A stretch of 64,000 nucleotides of DNA from Gemmataceae bacterium (GCA_019636445.1 JAHBXO010000005.1:62001-126000); one strand, 5' to 3'. Counted from the stretch's first letter, positions 1 through 8,607 are shown. The notes: generated by a model not told the origin, from the letters alone. Numbers and translations are program-made.

Positions 1-708
1 CTCGTCCCGCGCGATCGCGGCGAACCGGCCGATCCCGATCGTTACCGCGAACAACTGACCGACGCCGTCGACGCGATCGACGACGAACGCATTCGCGCCG
101 TCCTCCGGGCCGCGCATCGCGGGGGAATTCCGATCGAGACGATCGCCGATCGAATCGTCTCGCCGGTCATGGCTCACGTCGGCCTGCGGTGGCAGCATGG
201 TACCGTGGACGTGGCAACCGAACACCTCGTCACCGGCTCGATCGTGGCGGGCCTCTACGAATTGCAATCCCAGATCGCCGCCAACGCGGCCGAGGACCGG
301 CCCGTCGCCATCGGAGGCGCACCGGAGGGCGATCACTACATTCTGCCCACTTTGCTCGCGAAGCTCACGCTGATCGAAGCGGGTTGGGAGGCCGTCAACG
401 TCGGGCCGAACACCCCCGCCGCGTCCTTCCGGAAATTGGTCGAAGACCGCCGGCCGAAATTGCTCTGGCTCTCCGTTTCACACCTCGCGGACGAAACGAA
501 ATTCGAAATGGAATTCCAATCGCTCTTCCGCGAGGCTCAGGTCCGGGGCGTGCCCGTCGCCGTCGGCGGTCGGGCGCTGCCCGAAGACCTCCGCTCCCGC
601 CTGCCCTACACCACCCATGGCGACGGTTTCGCGCATCTCGCCGCCTTCGCCCGCACTCTGCACGCGCCCGCCCAGCGCCCCAAGCGCGGCCGACCGCCCA
701 AGACGTGA
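1..708 (+). CDS. Cobalamin (B12)-binding regulator domain protein, 5' end outside window
   Basis: Open from base 1 in frame 1, so the gene begins upstream; 235 codons are visible. The first ~110 codons look like the four-helix cobalamin-cap domain: a W-x9-EH motif (Trp at codon 64, Glu-His at 74-75), the signature of CarH/LitR-type B12-sensing regulators. A Rossmann-like B12-binding domain follows, with 'APEGDHYILP' (candidate lower-ligand His at codon 112) and 'GWEAVNVGPNTP'. The Gly of the usual DxHxxG motif is absent. The extreme C-terminus 'KRGRPPKT' resembles an AT-hook. Families of this type usually carry an N-terminal MerR HTH, which would lie outside the window. Inference: a transcription regulator, possibly light- or B12-responsive; a corrinoid methyltransferase-like binding protein is the alternative. 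Confidence 0.75.
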   Translation, partial: LVPRDRGEPADPDRYREQLTDAVDAIDDERIRAVLRAAHRGGIPIETIADRIVSPVMAHVGLRWQHGTVDVATEHLVTGSIVAGLYELQSQIAANAAEDRPVAIGGAPEGDHYILPTLLAKLTLIEAGWEAVNVGPNTPAASFRKLVEDRRPKLLWLSVSHLADETKFEMEFQSLFREAQVRGVPVAVGGRALPEDLRSRLPYTTHGDGFAHLAAFARTLHAPAQRPKRGRPPKT

Positions 709-711
709 CCC

Positions 712-2187
712 TCACACTGCCGCGCGGCGCCCCGGCTTCGTCACGGCGATCGCCGCCGGTTCGGCACAGCCGCCCGCGGTCGGGAGCATCTTGTGCGGGC
801 TGCAATTGTTCTTCGGATTGAACGCCGTCCGCAGTCGCACCATGAACTTCAAATCCTCCTCCGCGAACAACAGCGGCATGAAGTCCAGCTTCTCGACGCC
901 GATGCCGTGCTCGCCGGTCACGCTGCCGCCGAGGTTGATGCACTCCGTCAGGATCTCCGTGCTCGCGTCCAGCACCGCCTGCACCTGCTTCGGGTCGCGC
1001 TCGTCGAACATCAGGATCGGGTGAATGTTCCCGTCGCCGGCGTGGAAGACGTTGCAGATCGCGATGCCGTACTTGCTGGAAGTTGCGGCGATGAACTTCA
1101 TGATCTGCGGAAGCTTCGTCCGCGGGACGACGCCGTCCTGCGTGCAATAGCTCGGGTAGCCGAGCCGGCCGATGGTGCCGAACGCCTGCTTGCGCGCCTT
1201 CCAGAGCGCCAGCCGTTCCGCTTCCGTGTTCGCCTTGCGCACCTCGCGGGCTTTGTTCTTCTTGGCGATCGCTTCGATTCGATCCGCTTCGTCCTGGAGG
1301 CCGGCTTCGAGTCCGTCCACTTCCATGATGAGCACGGCGCCGGCGTCCAGCGGGAAGCCGAACTTGAACGCCGCCTCGACCGCCTTCAAAATCGTTTGGT
1401 CCAACAACTCCAGCGCCGCCGGAACGATGCCGCTGCCGATGATGTCGCTGATGGCGTTCGTCGCGTCGTCGATGTTCTCGAAGACGCCGAGTAGCGTGCG
1501 GTAGGCCTCCGGGTTGCGCGTCACGCGCACCCAGACCTTCGACACGACGCCGAAGGTGCCCTCGCTGCCGACGATGGTGCCGGTGAGGTCGTAGCCGGGG
1601 GAATCCTCGGTCGGCCCGCCGACGGTGACGACGTTGCCGTCCGGCAGCACGAGTTCGACGCCGAGGATGTGGTTGACGGTGACGCCGTACTTGAGGGTGT
1701 GCGGCCCGCCGCTGTTGGTGGCGACGTTGCCGCCGATGGTGCAGGCCCCCTGGCTGCTGGGGTCCGGGGCGTAGTGGTAGCCGTGCGGCTTGAGGGTGTT
1801 GGTGAGCCAGACGTTGACGACGCCGGGATCGACGACGGCGTAGCGGTCGCGGATGTTGACCTCGTGGATGGTCTTCATGCGGGCGAGCGCGATCATGACG
1901 CCGCCGCCGACCGGCACGCACCCCCCGGCGAGGCTCGTCCCCGCCCCGCGCGCGATGAACGGCACGTCCAGTTCGTTGCACGCCTTGACGATCTCGACGA
2001 TGTGCTTGGTGTTCATGGGGAACACGACGACGTCGGGTTTCGTCTTGGCGATGGTGAACCCGTCGCACTCGTAGGTGGCGAGGTCGGCCGTGGCCGTGAG
2101 GACGTTCTCGGTGCCGACGATGGCCGTCATTCGCGCGACGAGCGTGGCGGTGTCGCGATCCAGCGCGGGCGGGAGGGTGATGTTCAT
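712..2187 (-). CDS. glcD: FAD-linked oxidase, glycolate/D-lactate dehydrogenase GlcD type
   Basis: 491 residues, the usual length for GlcD/D-lactate dehydrogenase flavoproteins. The N-terminal half is a PCMH-type FAD-binding domain with 'GAGTSLAGG' (81-89), 'IGGNVATNSGG' and 'GTIVGSEGTFG'. The C-terminal half is the FAD-oxidase C domain with 'HAGDGNIHP' (382-390) and 'GEHGIG' (425-430), both conserved in 2-hydroxyacid dehydrogenases. It oxidises a 2-hydroxy acid such as glycolate or D-lactate to the 2-oxo acid. No GlcE or GlcF gene is adjacent, so the electron acceptor and exact substrate are open. It converges on the gene ending at 708, with stops only 3 bases apart. Confidence 0.88.
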   Translation of the reverse strand: MNITLPPALDRDTATLVARMTAIVGTENVLTATADLATYECDGFTIAKTKPDVVVFPMNTKHIVEIVKACNELDVPFIARGAGTSLAGGCVPVGGGVMIALARMKTIHEVNIRDRYAVVDPGVVNVWLTNTLKPHGYHYAPDPSSQGACTIGGNVATNSGGPHTLKYGVTVNHILGVELVLPDGNVVTVGGPTEDSPGYDLTGTIVGSEGTFGVVSKVWVRVTRNPEAYRTLLGVFENIDDATNAISDIIGSGIVPAALELLDQTILKAVEAAFKFGFPLDAGAVLIMEVDGLEAGLQDEADRIEAIAKKNKAREVRKANTEAERLALWKARKQAFGTIGRLGYPSYCTQDGVVPRTKLPQIMKFIAATSSKYGIAICNVFHAGDGNIHPILMFDERDPKQVQAVLDASTEILTECINLGGSVTGEHGIGVEKLDFMPLLFAEEDLKFMVRLRTAFNPKNNCSPHKMLPTAGGCAEPAAIAVTKPGRRAAV

Positions 2188-2243
2188 GGGGTTAGAATAG
2201 TGCGGAATGCGGAGTACGGAATGCCGAGTGAAAACGGAGCCCA

Positions 2244-2283
2244 GTTTAGCCGCGACGCGGAGGCTTTGCGCAGCGGAGCGCGG
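2244..2283 (+). repeat. Single arm of intergenic palindromic repeat (GTTTAGCCGCGACGCGGAG type)
   Basis: This stretch matches one arm of the inverted repeat at 3975-4063 (shared GTTTAGCCGCGACGCG start, then GGAG and AGCGGAGCG). It lies just upstream of the preferred start codon at 2312, so a longer reading frame running through it is probably artefactual. A GGAATGC-type repeat fragment (2209-2225) lies next to it. Confidence 0.6.
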
Positions 2284-2311
2284 TACGATGGCGGGAACGG
2301 AGGGTGTTGTG

Positions 2312-2962
2312 ATGACGGAAGCGGAGTGGTTGGAATGTACGAAACCAGTGTCGATGCTGCGTCAACTTCAACCGAACAGGCGGGGTAGGAAACTGCGGTT
2401 ACTTGGTTGTGCATGTTACCGTGAACGCGGATGGGATCGACGATACTATCAAATTGCCGTCGATACGGCCGAACAGTACGTAGATGGCGTCGTGAGTAGC
2501 CGAGGATTGCGCAATAAACAGCCCGCATACTACCCTACGCTTGCAGACGAAAAATTAATAGGCGGCCGGCATCCGCCCGAGGCATACGAGCAGCTAAACC
2601 ACAGAAATTTTGCTGCTCGCGATTTGACGAACGTCGAGATGAGTGATGTATCGGAAGGGGCTGTTTACTACACAGGTTTAGCAGGAGATGCAGATGCGCG
2701 GAGGCTACATGCCGATTTCCTCCGCGACATCTTCGGCAATCCCTTCCGCCCCGTCGCCGTCGATCCCGCATGGCTCACCGACACGGCCGTCAGCCTCGCG
2801 CGCGGCATCTACGACGACCGCGCCTTCGACCGCCTGCCGATCCTGGCCGACGCCCTGCAAGACGCCGGCTGCGAGAACGCCGATATCCTCGGCCATTGTC
2901 GGGGAGACGGCCCGCACGTCCGCGGTTGCTGGGTCGTCGATCTCGTGCTGGGGAAGAACTGA
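2312..2962 (+). CDS. Gemmata-type module protein of unknown function (MTEAEWLEC / RGCWVVDLVLGK)
   Basis: 216 residues from ATG 2312, chosen because it gives the N-terminus MTEAEWLEC typical of a family I know only from Gemmata-like planctomycetes; longer starts run into repeat DNA. The N-terminal part carries a 'KLRLLGCACYR' segment and the C-terminal ~70 residues contain 'DIFGNPFRPV', 'LPILADALQDAGC' and 'RGCWVVDLVLGK', a module found in many paralogues. Function is unknown. Bases 2390-2690 are visibly AT-richer than the GC-rich C-terminal part, so the conserved module and the variable N-terminal part may have different histories. Confidence 0.7.
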   Translation: MTEAEWLECTKPVSMLRQLQPNRRGRKLRLLGCACYRERGWDRRYYQIAVDTAEQYVDGVVSSRGLRNKQPAYYPTLADEKLIGGRHPPEAYEQLNHRNFAARDLTNVEMSDVSEGAVYYTGLAGDADARRLHADFLRDIFGNPFRPVAVDPAWLTDTAVSLARGIYDDRAFDRLPILADALQDAGCENADILGHCRGDGPHVRGCWVVDLVLGKN

Positions 2963-2963
2963 T

Positions 2964-3950
2964 CTACTTTAACTCCACAATGCGAAGATTGCGGAACAAC
3001 AGGTCCGTCGTCGGGTCGTGGCCCTGGATCGAGAGGTGGCCCTTCGCGGTGCGGAGGCCCTTGCGCGGGTTTTCGTCCGGGGCCCGTTCGTCCTTCCAAC
3101 TCACGACCGGATAGCCGTTCACCCATGTGACGATGTTCGGCCCGTGGGCTACGAGTGTCATCGCGAACCACTCGTTGTCGTTCGACACGACCTTGCGGGC
3201 CGGGATGCGGCGGTAGATGGCGCCGGTGCCGAAGTCGGCCGGCTTCGAGCGGTCCCCCTCCTTGTAGGCGTTCTGGATCTGCATCTCGTAGCCGTTCTGG
3301 TACTGGTCGGCGAGGCAGCGGAAGAAGACGCCGCTGTTCAGGGCCGTGCCGTTGGTCTTGCATTCGATCTGGAACAGGAAGTCGTCGAACTGCTTCTCGG
3401 TTTGCAGGTCGCCGGGGCCGTTCTTGATCGCGAGTTCGCCGGCGGCCGTGACTTCGACTTTCGATTGATTCCGCTTCGGGTCGCCGGTGAAGATTTTCCA
3501 GCCGGTCAGGTCTTTGCCATTGAAGAGCGGTTGGACGCGCTTGGGGCGATAGCGGAGGCTGGTCAGCCGTGCGCCGGCGTCGCCCCCGGCGACGGTGACG
3601 ATGCACGGGGAGACGAACTGCGACCGGCCGCCATCGCGGACGGAGATGCCGACCTGTTTGGAACCGAGCGGCACGGCGTCCACGGCCGGCGTCGCCGGGG
3701 ATTGCAGCAGCTCGCCCGGCGGCAGGGCGACCGCGAACTGGAGCGACTCGCCTTTGGGCACGACGAGCGCCCCATCCTTCGCTTCCGCCTTCCCGGTCCA
3801 GCCGAACGTGCTCTCGCCGTCGAACAGCAGGATCCAGCCGTCGGCGATCTCCTGCGCGGTCAGGGTATTCGGCTTTTTGTCGGCGGCGGAGAGGGTACCG
3901 ACGAAGAAAATGACGGTTGCGATCGAGCGAAGGAATCTGGGAAACGCCAT
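2964..3950 (-). CDS. Secreted DUF1080 (3-keto-disaccharide hydrolase-type) protein
   Basis: 328 residues beginning with a signal peptide (hydrophobic segment 8-21, then Ala-Asp). A complete DUF1080 jelly-roll domain starts at 'PLFNGKDLTGWKIF' and includes 'LNSGVFFRC', 'GYEMQIQNAY' and 'GAIYRRIPA', all typical of the 3-keto-disaccharide hydrolase family. A second, incomplete 'LLFDGESTFGW' start precedes it (about residues 40-60), suggesting a degenerate tandem domain. Planctomycetes have many copies, probably for polysaccharide breakdown outside the cytoplasm. Substrate unknown. It is convergent with the preceding gene, stops 1 base apart. Confidence 0.82.
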   Translation of the reverse strand: MAFPRFLRSIATVIFFVGTLSAADKKPNTLTAQEIADGWILLFDGESTFGWTGKAEAKDGALVVPKGESLQFAVALPPGELLQSPATPAVDAVPLGSKQVGISVRDGGRSQFVSPCIVTVAGGDAGARLTSLRYRPKRVQPLFNGKDLTGWKIFTGDPKRNQSKVEVTAAGELAIKNGPGDLQTEKQFDDFLFQIECKTNGTALNSGVFFRCLADQYQNGYEMQIQNAYKEGDRSKPADFGTGAIYRRIPARKVVSNDNEWFAMTLVAHGPNIVTWVNGYPVVSWKDERAPDENPRKGLRTAKGHLSIQGHDPTTDLLFRNLRIVELK

Positions 3951-3974
3951 GGCCGGACCTCGTGAGACACGTTC

Positions 3975-4063
3975 CGTTTAGCCGCGACGCGAAGTCTTCG
4001 GAGCAGAGCGCGTTGCGTCGGTCTCACGCTCGGCTCCGAAGACTCCGCCTCGCCGCTAAACGG
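3975..4063. repeat. Intergenic imperfect inverted repeat (CCGTTTAGC ... GCTAAACGG)
   Basis: Left arm 3975-4010 and right arm about 4028-4063 are nearly reverse complementary: CCGTTTAGC, GTCTTCGGAGC and GAGCG on the left match GCTAAACGG, GCTCCGAAGAC and CGCTC on the right. It would fold into a long hairpin. One-arm copies occur at 2244-2283 and 23208-23246, so this is a dispersed family. It lies between divergent genes (2964-3950 minus, 4156-6306 plus). The remaining ~90 bases before 4156 hold nothing else I recognise. Confidence 0.8.
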
Positions 4064-4155
4064 TTGCGGTTTTCTGACATCCTATTCCGCCGGTGGCGTC
4101 TTTTCTCCGGTCGATTACATTGATCCGGGTGGAACCGGCCCCGAACGGACCCCGC

Positions 4156-6306
4156 ATGAACGCACCGCCCCGCGTCGGCTTCCTCGGTCGCACCTTCGGC
4201 TGGTCCGGCTCCCGGCACGAGTGGCTCGTCCTCGCCGCCGTCCTCGCCTGGCTCGCCGCCGGCTATTGCGTCCACCTCGTCTCCCGCAAGCTCGCGCTCG
4301 GCGAATCGATCCTCCTCTACGCTGTCTGGCTGCTCGCCTTCGGACTCGTCGCCCGCGACGCCGTCCGCAACCTCTTCGGCCCCGTCTTCTTCCACGATAT
4401 CGTCCGCACCGGCCGCCAACGCCTCACCTTCGCCCTCCGCTGGTTCTACGCCGTCGGCGTCGGCTTCGTTCTGACCATGCTCTACTACTTCTGGCTCGAC
4501 GGCAAAGTCAACTACTTCCGCAACCCCAACCCCGTCGTCGGCACGAACGAGATGGCCAACTTCGGCGCCGAGTTCTTCGCCACGTTCATCGTCATCCAGT
4601 TCCTCGTCGTTGTCCTCCTCACGCCGGTCTACGTCGCCGGCACCATTTGCATCGACAAGGAACGGAAGATCCTCGAATTCCTCTTCGCCACCGACCTGCG
4701 CAATCGCGAAATCATCTTCGGCAAGCTCGCGTCCCGCGTGCTCACGCTGCTTCTCTTCGTCCTCGTCGGCCTGCCGATCCTCGCGTTCGTCCAGCTCTTC
4801 GGCGGCGTCGACCCCGAGCAACTCCTCGCCGCCACGGTCGCCACCGTCGTCACGATCTTCGGCCTCTCGGCGCTCGGCATCTGGTTTTCCACGCAGCTCA
4901 AAAAAGCCCGCGACGCCATCATGCTCACGTACCTCAGTTACGCGGTGTATCTCATCCTCACCGTCCTCGTCACCGCCCTTGTCACGTTTTCCGGCGTCGG
5001 CTGGTGGAATACGCCCTTGCCGCTTGGCTCCTGGTCCTTCGGGCTGAACGACGTCTGCTACACGCTCGCGTCGGGGAACATAATCTGGCAGGTCATCACG
5101 ATGAATGCCCCGCGCGGCGCGCCCGTCGCGTTCGCGCTCGACGACAGCCTCCGCGCCTATTGCGTCTTCTGGATCGCCTCGGCCGGGCTGCTGCTCGGAC
5201 ATGCGATGCTCGTCCTGCGCGCCGTCACGCTCCGCCAGGCTTACGGCAACCCCGGCGGCACCCGCAGCCGCAAGAAGACCCTCGCCGCCGCCGACGGTGC
5301 CGAGTCGGTCGTCGTGAACGAGGCGACACGGCGCTATCCGCCCATCGGCACCAATCCGGTGCTTTGGAAGGAAGTGTTCGTCGACACCGGCACGCGCGGC
5401 GGCTGGCTGGCGCGCATCCTGTTCGGCCTGATCGCCCTCGGCATGGCCGCGCCGATCGCGCTCATCGTTTACTTCACCTTCATCGACCCGCCGAACTACT
5501 ACGCGAATATGACGTTCTCGGAACGCTGGCACCGCTTCCGCGAGGAGGCGAACATGTGGGCCCGCATCGTCACGGGCATCCTGACGTTCCTCATCGTGCT
5601 GGCGACGGCCGTGCGCGGAGCCGGCGCGGTCAGCGGCGAGAAGGACAAGGACACCTGGATCAGCCTGCTCGGCACGCCGCTGTCGTCCGACGATATCCTC
5701 TCCGGCAAGTTCTGGGGCTGCGTGCTGGGCCTGCGCCGGGTATACGTCTTCCTGTTGTTCATCTGGTGCCTCACGCTGGCGATGGGGGCGGCGCACCCGC
5801 TGACGATCCTGCTCGACGCGGCGCTGATCGCGCTCTACGTCGTCGCGTTCGCCTGGCTCGGCCTCTACTGCTCCATGACGGCGCGCACCACCCTCATCGC
5901 CACTGTCCGCGCCTTCTTCGCCGCGATCTTCTGCGCGGGCGGCTTTTGGCTCGTGATCGTGCTCTGCTGTTGTCTGCCCCTGGATTTCATGGGCAACCGA
6001 GGGATGCGGGATTACGAAATTCCCCGGAGCGTGCTGCTCGGCATGACGCCGCCGTTCGTCGCGGGCTGGCTGCCGATGCACGATTTCGAGGATCGCGATC
6101 TCGGCGCGTTCTCCCATTCGGCAACGGACGGGCTGGGCGTAGGCGCGCCGATCCTCGGCACGATGTTCTGGGGCGCGTTCGCGTTCGCGATGATGGTGGC
6201 GTGCCGGATCAAGTTCCGGGAAGTGACGAACCGAATGAACGACGCGAAGGGCGAGCGCCCGCGCCGCGAACGCCCGGCTCCGCGGGAGCGCAACCGCTAC
6301 GAATGA
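4156..6306 (+). CDS. Large ABC-2-type transporter permease
   Basis: 716 residues from ATG 4156 (N-terminus MNAPPRVGFLGR); an in-frame extension to 4093 was rejected because it runs through non-coding DNA. About 12 hydrophobic segments fall into two halves. Each half has the ABC-2 permease feature of a short Glu-Lys-Asp/Arg-containing cytoplasmic segment ('CIDKERKILEFLFATDL', then 'SGEKDKDTWISLLGTPL') that couples to the ATPase. This fits the NatB/ABC-2 permease class, with two permease units fused. No ATPase gene sits on the same strand nearby. It converges with the ABC operon 8607-6312, whose ATPase could be its partner. Substrate unknown. Confidence 0.8.
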   Translation: MNAPPRVGFLGRTFGWSGSRHEWLVLAAVLAWLAAGYCVHLVSRKLALGESILLYAVWLLAFGLVARDAVRNLFGPVFFHDIVRTGRQRLTFALRWFYAVGVGFVLTMLYYFWLDGKVNYFRNPNPVVGTNEMANFGAEFFATFIVIQFLVVVLLTPVYVAGTICIDKERKILEFLFATDLRNREIIFGKLASRVLTLLLFVLVGLPILAFVQLFGGVDPEQLLAATVATVVTIFGLSALGIWFSTQLKKARDAIMLTYLSYAVYLILTVLVTALVTFSGVGWWNTPLPLGSWSFGLNDVCYTLASGNIIWQVITMNAPRGAPVAFALDDSLRAYCVFWIASAGLLLGHAMLVLRAVTLRQAYGNPGGTRSRKKTLAAADGAESVVVNEATRRYPPIGTNPVLWKEVFVDTGTRGGWLARILFGLIALGMAAPIALIVYFTFIDPPNYYANMTFSERWHRFREEANMWARIVTGILTFLIVLATAVRGAGAVSGEKDKDTWISLLGTPLSSDDILSGKFWGCVLGLRRVYVFLLFIWCLTLAMGAAHPLTILLDAALIALYVVAFAWLGLYCSMTARTTLIATVRAFFAAIFCAGGFWLVIVLCCCLPLDFMGNRGMRDYEIPRSVLLGMTPPFVAGWLPMHDFEDRDLGAFSHSATDGLGVGAPILGTMFWGAFAFAMMVACRIKFREVTNRMNDAKGERPRRERPAPRERNRYE

Positions 6307-6311
6307 CGGGC

Positions 6312-7103
6312 TTACACGTCCTTGCGGGCGAAGATGCCCATGCCGACGAGCGCGCCGGCGCAGGCCAGTACGAACGAGGCGAGCAGGAACTGCGTGATGT
6401 CGACGGACGCGATGCCGCCGCGGAGGACGTTGCGGAGGCCGTCCATCAACCACTTGAGGTTCGGGTAGTCGCTCGGCAGTCGCGAGAGCGTGGCGAGACC
6501 GCCGAAGATGACGATCCAGAAGATCGAGATGCCGAGGACCGTGCCGTTCGTGACGGCGCCGATGGCGACGCCCCACGAGACGACGACGGCAAGCACGGCG
6601 GTGAGCAGCGCGATCGCGGAGACGGCGCCGCCGAACGTGAGGTTTGCGCCGGTGCCGTTCGTGGACGCGGTGAACAGCGTGGCGTAGGCCGCGAGGACGA
6701 CGGCGGCGATGCCGACGAAAGTAGCAAGGACGACGGCGAGGCGGGCGTGCCACTTGGCGAGGAAGTACTGGTAACGACTGATGCCGCGGCTGAGGACGGA
6801 ATCGGCGATGACGCCGCGCTCGGAGCTGATCCCGCTGACGGCGAGCAGCGAGATGAGCGAGAGGCTGCCGATGGCGAGGGCGCGCAGGAGGTCGTCGGAC
6901 TGGGCGGCGACCGACTGGTATTCGCCGGCGTTGGCGGCACCGAGTTTGAAGAGCACGTAGCCGACCGCGGCGAGGGCCATCATGATGAGCCAGAGCCGGT
7001 AGACCCAACTGCGCAGCGTCTGGCCCAGGTCGGTTTGCAGCACCGCCCAGTACGGCAGGAACCGGTTGAATCGGAACGGTACGGCGGTCGCGGCGGCATC
7101 CAT
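6312..7103 (-). CDS. ABC-2-type transporter permease, last gene of ABC operon
   Basis: 263 residues with about six membrane segments and the cytoplasmic 'GISSERGVIADSVLSRGISRYQYFLAKW' region split by hydrophilic residues, the layout of single-unit ABC-2 permeases (bacitracin/Na+ export type). It lies 13 bases downstream of the VOC gene and is transcribed with it and the ATPase gene at 7597-8607. Likely role: membrane half of an exporter. Substrate not deducible. Confidence 0.8.
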   Translation of the reverse strand: MDAAATAVPFRFNRFLPYWAVLQTDLGQTLRSWVYRLWLIMMALAAVGYVLFKLGAANAGEYQSVAAQSDDLLRALAIGSLSLISLLAVSGISSERGVIADSVLSRGISRYQYFLAKWHARLAVVLATFVGIAAVVLAAYATLFTASTNGTGANLTFGGAVSAIALLTAVLAVVVSWGVAIGAVTNGTVLGISIFWIVIFGGLATLSRLPSDYPNLKWLMDGLRNVLRGGIASVDITQFLLASFVLACAGALVGMGIFARKDV

Positions 7104-7116
7104 GCTGGCGTCTCCC

Positions 7117-7584
7117 TTATTGCGCCTGGCTTTTCATCCATTCCTCGAACGCCGCATTCATCTCGGCCGGCGTCATGTCCTTCTGGTGCGTTGCGATCGA
7201 CCACTTGTGGCCGAACGGGTCGAGGATTGAACCGCAACGGTCGCCATAGAACTGGTCGGAGCACGGCATGAGCACGGTCGCACCGGCCGCCACGGCCTTG
7301 TTGAAGACCGCGTCGCAATCGTCGACGTAGAGCATGAATCCGCCCGTCGTCCCACCGAGCGTCGTGGGGCTTTTCGTGCCCCAGGCCGGGTTCTCGTCGG
7401 ACAGCATGATGTGCGAATTCCCGATGCGGATCTCGGCGTGCATGATCGAGCCATCGGGCCCGGGCATGCGCATCACTTCTTTCGCGCCAAAGGCCTTGGC
7501 GTAGTACTCGATCGCTTTCGCGGCTCCGGTGATGTTCAGGTACGGCGTGACGGTGCCATAGCCGTCGGGGATCGGTTTCGCCAT
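7117..7584 (-). CDS. VOC-superfamily protein, PhnB-like
   Basis: 155 residues, one vicinal-oxygen-chelate (glyoxalase/bleomycin-resistance) fold: 'PYLNITGAAKAIEYYAKAFGA', 'GFMLYVDDCDAVF' and 'GDRCGSILDPFGHKWSIATH' match PhnB-like VOC proteins. Metal-ligand positions typical of glyoxalases are only partly present. It lies between the ATPase gene (12 bases upstream) and the permease gene (13 bases downstream), so it is co-transcribed with an exporter. That suggests, but does not prove, a detoxification link. Confidence 0.82.
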   Translation of the reverse strand: MAKPIPDGYGTVTPYLNITGAAKAIEYYAKAFGAKEVMRMPGPDGSIMHAEIRIGNSHIMLSDENPAWGTKSPTTLGGTTGGFMLYVDDCDAVFNKAVAAGATVLMPCSDQFYGDRCGSILDPFGHKWSIATHQKDMTPAEMNAAFEEWMKSQAQ

Positions 7585-7596
7585 CGGGTCTCCGGG

Positions 7597-8607
7597 TTAG
7601 GCCGCCTCCGCGAGTTGCACGAGGCGCGTGAAGCCACGGCTCTCTTCCTGTTCCATCAGGTCCAGATAGGCCTGTTCGGTCTGCATCCCCACGCTGCGCA
7701 GGCAGATCAGCGATACTTTGTTGTCGGACAGCACCTGAAAGACCTGGGCGAGGATCGCCGTGTTCGCCACGTCGTCCGTCAGCTTCAGGTCGAGGCGCCG
7801 CTGGCGCAGCACCGCCTGCGTCACTTCCTTCATGGCCTTCAGTACGCCCAGCGCCTTCGTGATCGACTTCTGATCGCCGTCGAGGTCCAGCTCGTAATGA
7901 TTCTTGCGAATGCGGCCCTTCAGTTCCTGCAGGCTGCCTTGAAAGATGAGTTGTCCCTTGTTCAGCACGGCCGCGTGGTTGCAGACCTCGTCCACGTCCG
8001 TGAGGTTGTGGCTGCTGAGGATCAGCGTCTTCTCGGCGGCGAGCGTTTTGATGAGTTCGAGCATCGAGCGACGGGCTTCGATGTCGAGGCCGTGGGTCGG
8101 TTCGTCCCAGATCAGCAGGTCCGGCTCGTTGATGAGGCTGGCGGCGACGGCGAGTCTGGCGGTCTGGCCCGGCGTGAAGTGGGCGATCGATTCGCCCGAG
8201 TGCGGCAGCAGGTCGACGGCGCGAATCAGCGACGCCAGTCGCGGCTTGCGCTCGTTCCGGGGCATCCCGAACAGACGCGCGATGTAATCCAGATACGTGA
8301 TGGGCGTCATGCCCTTCGGAAACTGCGGGTTCGTCGGGATGTAGCCGATCCGCCGGCGGAGGTCCGCGGCGTTGGGCGACATCGTCTTGTTGAAGACCTT
8401 CGCCCAGCCGGCCGTTGGCCGATGCAGCCCCAGCACGAGGCGCAGGAACGTGGTCTTGCCCGCGCCGTTCGGGCCGAGCAGACCGAGGACGGTCCCCGGC
8501 TCCACGGCCAGCGTGGCGTCGTTCAAGGCAATCTGGCGATTCTGGTAGATCTTCGTCAGGTGCGACGATTCCACCACCAGCTCGCTATCCGGCTTGGCGG
8601 CAGCCAC
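7597..8607 (-). CDS. ABC transporter ATP-binding protein
   Basis: 336 residues. Walker A 'GPNGAGKTT' at 45-53, Walker B 'LLIWDEPTHGLD' and H-loop 'LSSHNLTDVDEV' are intact. The signature motif is degenerate: 'HFTPGQTARLAVA' replaces the usual LSGGQ-type loop, keeping only G-Q. The ~100-residue C-terminal extension resembles regulatory tails of CcmA/NatA-like exporter ATPases. It is the first gene of the operon running to 6312. A perfect 10-bp palindrome, ACGAATTCGT, at 8632-8641 lies 25 bases upstream of the start and could be a regulator site. Confidence 0.87.
   Translation of the reverse strand: MAAAKPDSELVVESSHLTKIYQNRQIALNDATLAVEPGTVLGLLGPNGAGKTTFLRLVLGLHRPTAGWAKVFNKTMSPNAADLRRRIGYIPTNPQFPKGMTPITYLDYIARLFGMPRNERKPRLASLIRAVDLLPHSGESIAHFTPGQTARLAVAASLINEPDLLIWDEPTHGLDIEARRSMLELIKTLAAEKTLILSSHNLTDVDEVCNHAAVLNKGQLIFQGSLQELKGRIRKNHYELDLDGDQKSITKALGVLKAMKEVTQAVLRQRRLDLKLTDDVANTAILAQVFQVLSDNKVSLICLRSVGMQTEQAYLDLMEQEESRGFTRLVQLAEAA

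Noticed and set aside
4024..7271. Very long open frames on both strands (994 codons minus, 1016 codons plus) overlapping the permease genes
   Set aside because: Their translations are Arg/Pro/His-rich low-complexity text typical of antisense or shifted frames in high-GC DNA; the permease frames have proper membrane helices.
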